Positions 62,073 through 64,000 of a DNA stretch of 64,000 nt are shown piece after piece. Made by a program: the position numbers and the translations under genes. This DNA comes from Aldehydirespirator sp965204875 (GTDB taxonomy: Bacteria; Actinomycetota; Acidimicrobiia; Acidimicrobiales; Aldehydirespiratoraceae), in the NCBI GenBank assembly GCA_965204875.1, contig OZ242020.1:2232001-2296000 (forward strand), given 5' to 3'. The first letter of the stretch is position 1, and the number at the start of each line of letters is the position of its first letter. The notes beneath the pieces were generated by a model, which did not search any database, had not been told where the DNA came from, and saw only the letters and a program-made list of their open reading frames with translations.

Positions 62073-62163
62073 GGTACGACCGCTCCGGTGCCAGTCGTAT
62101 CGGCCTCATCCCGCCGCAGCCGGGGTTGGACCGATACGACTGGGAAGCTGGCGGGGTCGTACC
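62073..62163 (+). promoter_or_regulatory. Structured pnp leader (nested hairpins)
   Basis: Outer stem GGTACGACC (62073-62081) / GGTCGTACC (62155-62163) and inner stem CCAGTCGTATCGG (62091-62103) / CCGATACGACTGG (62131-62143), all perfect. Such a long, double-stranded leader before pnp fits the actino-pnp RNA or the RNase III site used for PNPase autoregulation. Confidence 0.65.
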
Positions 62164-62203
62164 CCAGATCGGGCCCCGACCGGGGTCCGCAAGGAGTAGA
62201 TCC

Positions 62204-64000
62204 ATGGCTGAAGCCATATCCGTCACCGGCGCGTTCACGCGCGCCGAAGGCAAGGACGCCACCTTCGAGACGGGCCTGCTGGCCCCGCTCGCCGGTGGCG
62301 CCGTCACCGCCCGCATGGGCGACACCGTGGTGCTCGTGACCGCCACAGGCGCCAAGTCTCCCCGCGAGGGCGCCGACTTCTTCCCGCTGACCGTCGACGT
62401 CGAGGAGCGGATGTACGCGGCCGGGCGCATTCCCGGGTCGTTCTTCAGGCGCGAGGCCCGCGCCGGCGAGCAGGCCATCCTTACCTGCCGGCTGATCGAC
62501 CGCCCCCTGCGGCCCAGCTTCCCCGACGGCTTCCGCAACGAGGTGCACGTCGTGGCGACCGTGCTCGGCGCCGACCAGTCCAACCCCTACGACATCGCCG
62601 CGCTCAACGCCGCCTCGCTGGCGCTGAGCATCTCGCCGATCCCCTTCGACGGGCCCATCGGCGCGGTGCGGCTGGGCTGGTCCTCCAGCGGCGAGTGGGT
62701 GCCGTTCCCCAGCTACGACGAGGGCGCCGACTCGGCGTTCGAGATGGTCGTCGCGGGCCGTGCGGCGGGCGACGACATCGCCGTGATGATGGTCGAGGCC
62801 GGGGGCACTGCCGCCACCTGGGACCTGTACGCCGGCGGCCTGCCGAAGGTGGACGAGGACGTGCTGGCCATCGGCCTCGAAGCCTCCAAGACCTGGATCT
62901 CCGAGATGATCGCACTGCAGCAGCAGCTGATCGACGCGGTCGGCCCGGTGGACAAGATGCAGCCGCCGCTGGCCGTGGAACACTCCTCCGAGGTGCTCGC
63001 AGCGGTGCGGGAGGCGGCGGAGCAGCGCATAGCCGAGGTGCAGTCGATCGCTGACAAGGCACAGCGCCAAGAGGCCGAGGCCACCCTCGCCGAGCAGGTC
63101 TCGGCGGAGATGCAGGAGCGTTTCGGCGACAGCGACCCCACGATCGCCAAGCAGGCCAAGAGCGCCGTTCGGGCCATCACCAAGGAGGTGGTGCGCTCCC
63201 GGATCGTCACCGAGGGAGTCCGCATCGACGGCCGGGCCACCAACCAGCTGCGCCCGCTGATGAGCCGGGTCGGGGTGGTTCCCACCGCCCACGGATCGGG
63301 GCTGTTCCAGCGGGGCGAGACGCAGGTGCTCAACTTCACGACCCTGGGCATAGGCCGCAGCGACATGATGATCGACGACCTGTCGCCCACGGACAAGAAG
63401 CGCTACTTCCACCACTACAACTTCCCGCCGTTCAGCACGGGGGAGACCGGCTTCATGCGGGGCCCGAAGCGGCGCGAGATCGGCCACGGCGCCCTCGCCG
63501 AGCGTGCCGTGTTCCCGGTGGTGCCCGGATTCGAGGAGTGGCCCTACACGATCCGCACCGTCTCGGAAGTGATGGCCTCCAACGGCTCGAGCTCGATGGC
63601 CTCGGTGTGCGGCTCGACGCTGTCGCTGATGGACGCGGGCGTGCCCATCAAGGCGCCCGTCGCTGGGGTCGCCATGGGCCTGATCCACGCCGATGGCGCC
63701 TACGTGACCCTCACCGACATCCTCGGCGCCGAGGACGCCTTCGGCGACATGGACTTCAAGGTGGCCGGCACCACCGATTTCATCACGGCACTGCAGCTCG
63801 ACACCAAGATCGCCGGCATCCCGGCCTCGGTGCTCGGCGACGCACTGCGGCAGGCCCGCGAGGCCCGGCTCGACATCCTCGACGTGATGGCCGAGACGAT
63901 CGTGGAGCCGAGGCCCGAGGTGCGCGACACCGCCCCGAAGATCGCCTCCTTCGAGATTCCCATCGACAAGATCGGCGAGGTGATCGGCCCCAAGGGCAAG
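62204..64000 (+). CDS. pnp: Polynucleotide phosphorylase, 5' part (runs off window)
   Basis: 599 residues visible of about 720-770. Phosphorolytic 3'-5' exoribonuclease. First RNase PH domain (about 10-145), the helical domain between the two PH halves (about 225-320), the second PH domain (about 330-545; GLFQRGETQVL, FMRGPKRREIGHGALAERA), and the start of the KH domain at the right edge (IDKIGEVIGPKGK). AAGGAG at 62191-62196 precedes ATG 62204. The S1 domain is outside the window. Confidence 0.97.
   Translation, partial: MAEAISVTGAFTRAEGKDATFETGLLAPLAGGAVTARMGDTVVLVTATGAKSPREGADFFPLTVDVEERMYAAGRIPGSFFRREARAGEQAILTCRLIDRPLRPSFPDGFRNEVHVVATVLGADQSNPYDIAALNAASLALSISPIPFDGPIGAVRLGWSSSGEWVPFPSYDEGADSAFEMVVAGRAAGDDIAVMMVEAGGTAATWDLYAGGLPKVDEDVLAIGLEASKTWISEMIALQQQLIDAVGPVDKMQPPLAVEHSSEVLAAVREAAEQRIAEVQSIADKAQRQEAEATLAEQVSAEMQERFGDSDPTIAKQAKSAVRAITKEVVRSRIVTEGVRIDGRATNQLRPLMSRVGVVPTAHGSGLFQRGETQVLNFTTLGIGRSDMMIDDLSPTDKKRYFHHYNFPPFSTGETGFMRGPKRREIGHGALAERAVFPVVPGFEEWPYTIRTVSEVMASNGSSSMASVCGSTLSLMDAGVPIKAPVAGVAMGLIHADGAYVTLTDILGAEDAFGDMDFKVAGTTDFITALQLDTKIAGIPASVLGDALRQAREARLDILDVMAETIVEPRPEVRDTAPKIASFEIPIDKIGEVIGPKGK

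Overview
The window is gene-dense, high-GC (roughly two thirds G+C by eye) DNA with many GTG starts, ATGA/GTGA overlaps between genes and almost no AT-rich sequence. Gene content (MaoC and SDR families, an ipdAB-like pair, rpsO-pnp, PIN/Phd modules, flotillin-NfeD, paired SLH proteins) suggests a chromosomal segment of an actinobacterium, perhaps class Acidimicrobiia. That placement is inferred from style and gene families, not from a marker tree.

Region 1 (1-9.5 kb) holds a MaoC hydratase, a secreted S41 protease with SLH-like repeats, methionine aminopeptidase, a nucleotidyltransferase-HEPN protein, a Phd/PIN toxin-antitoxin pair, a DUF4143 ATPase, a second SLH protein and a DUF2442 gene. 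Region 2 (9.8-19.6 kb) is an accessory or defence island. It contains a complete IS3-type element with 25-bp ends and a GTT duplication, an AT-richer segment with a broken HEPN gene, a Type III-like restriction-modification operon (res-mod) with a G9 tract at the res 5' end, an orphan CcdA-like antitoxin whose MazF-like partner is cut off after about ten codons, and the decayed tail of an MMPL transporter. Region 3 (19.6-34 kb) carries mmsA, dihydropyrimidinase, a CoA-binding protein, O-acetylhomoserine sulfhydrylase, a large N6-adenine methylase/nuclease-like protein, nucleoside hydrolase plus ribokinase, arfB, an AlbA_2/Schlafen-type gene bracketed by 21-bp direct repeats, and a cyclase-family hydrolase.

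Region 4 (34-44.4 kb) has an NfeD-like protein and flotillin, two SDR genes and a complete dipeptide/oligopeptide ABC importer (binding protein, two permeases, two ATPases; the last four translationally coupled). Region 5 (44.3-48.1 kb, minus strand) is a siroheme and sulfite/nitrite reductase operon with a palindrome upstream. Region 6 (48.4-61.4 kb) carries SDRs, an ipdA/ipdB-like pair, a secreted protein/membrane protein pair behind a 27-bp palindrome, an ORC/Cdc6-like ATPase, an N-acyl-D-amino-acid deacylase, an acyl-CoA ligase, an ArsC-like gene with an in-frame UGA, a small ferredoxin and a ferredoxin reductase. The CoA enzymes, SDRs, ferredoxin and reductase fit oxidation of steroid-, terpenoid- or lipid-like substrates. 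Region 7 (61.7-64 kb) is rpsO-pnp with a structured pnp leader; pnp runs off the right edge.

The most interesting item is the ArsC-like gene at 59404-59778. The catalytic cysteine position is UGA, and a 7-bp hairpin with a GGUC loop lies 17-34 nt behind it, as expected for a bacterial selenocysteine insertion element. Other strong items are the G9 tract that separates an upstream ATG from the res frame, four GTGAC/GTAAC boxes at exactly 11-bp spacing ahead of a strong hairpin (57.5 kb), and a recurring pattern of short duplications at gene ends that copy the stop codon.
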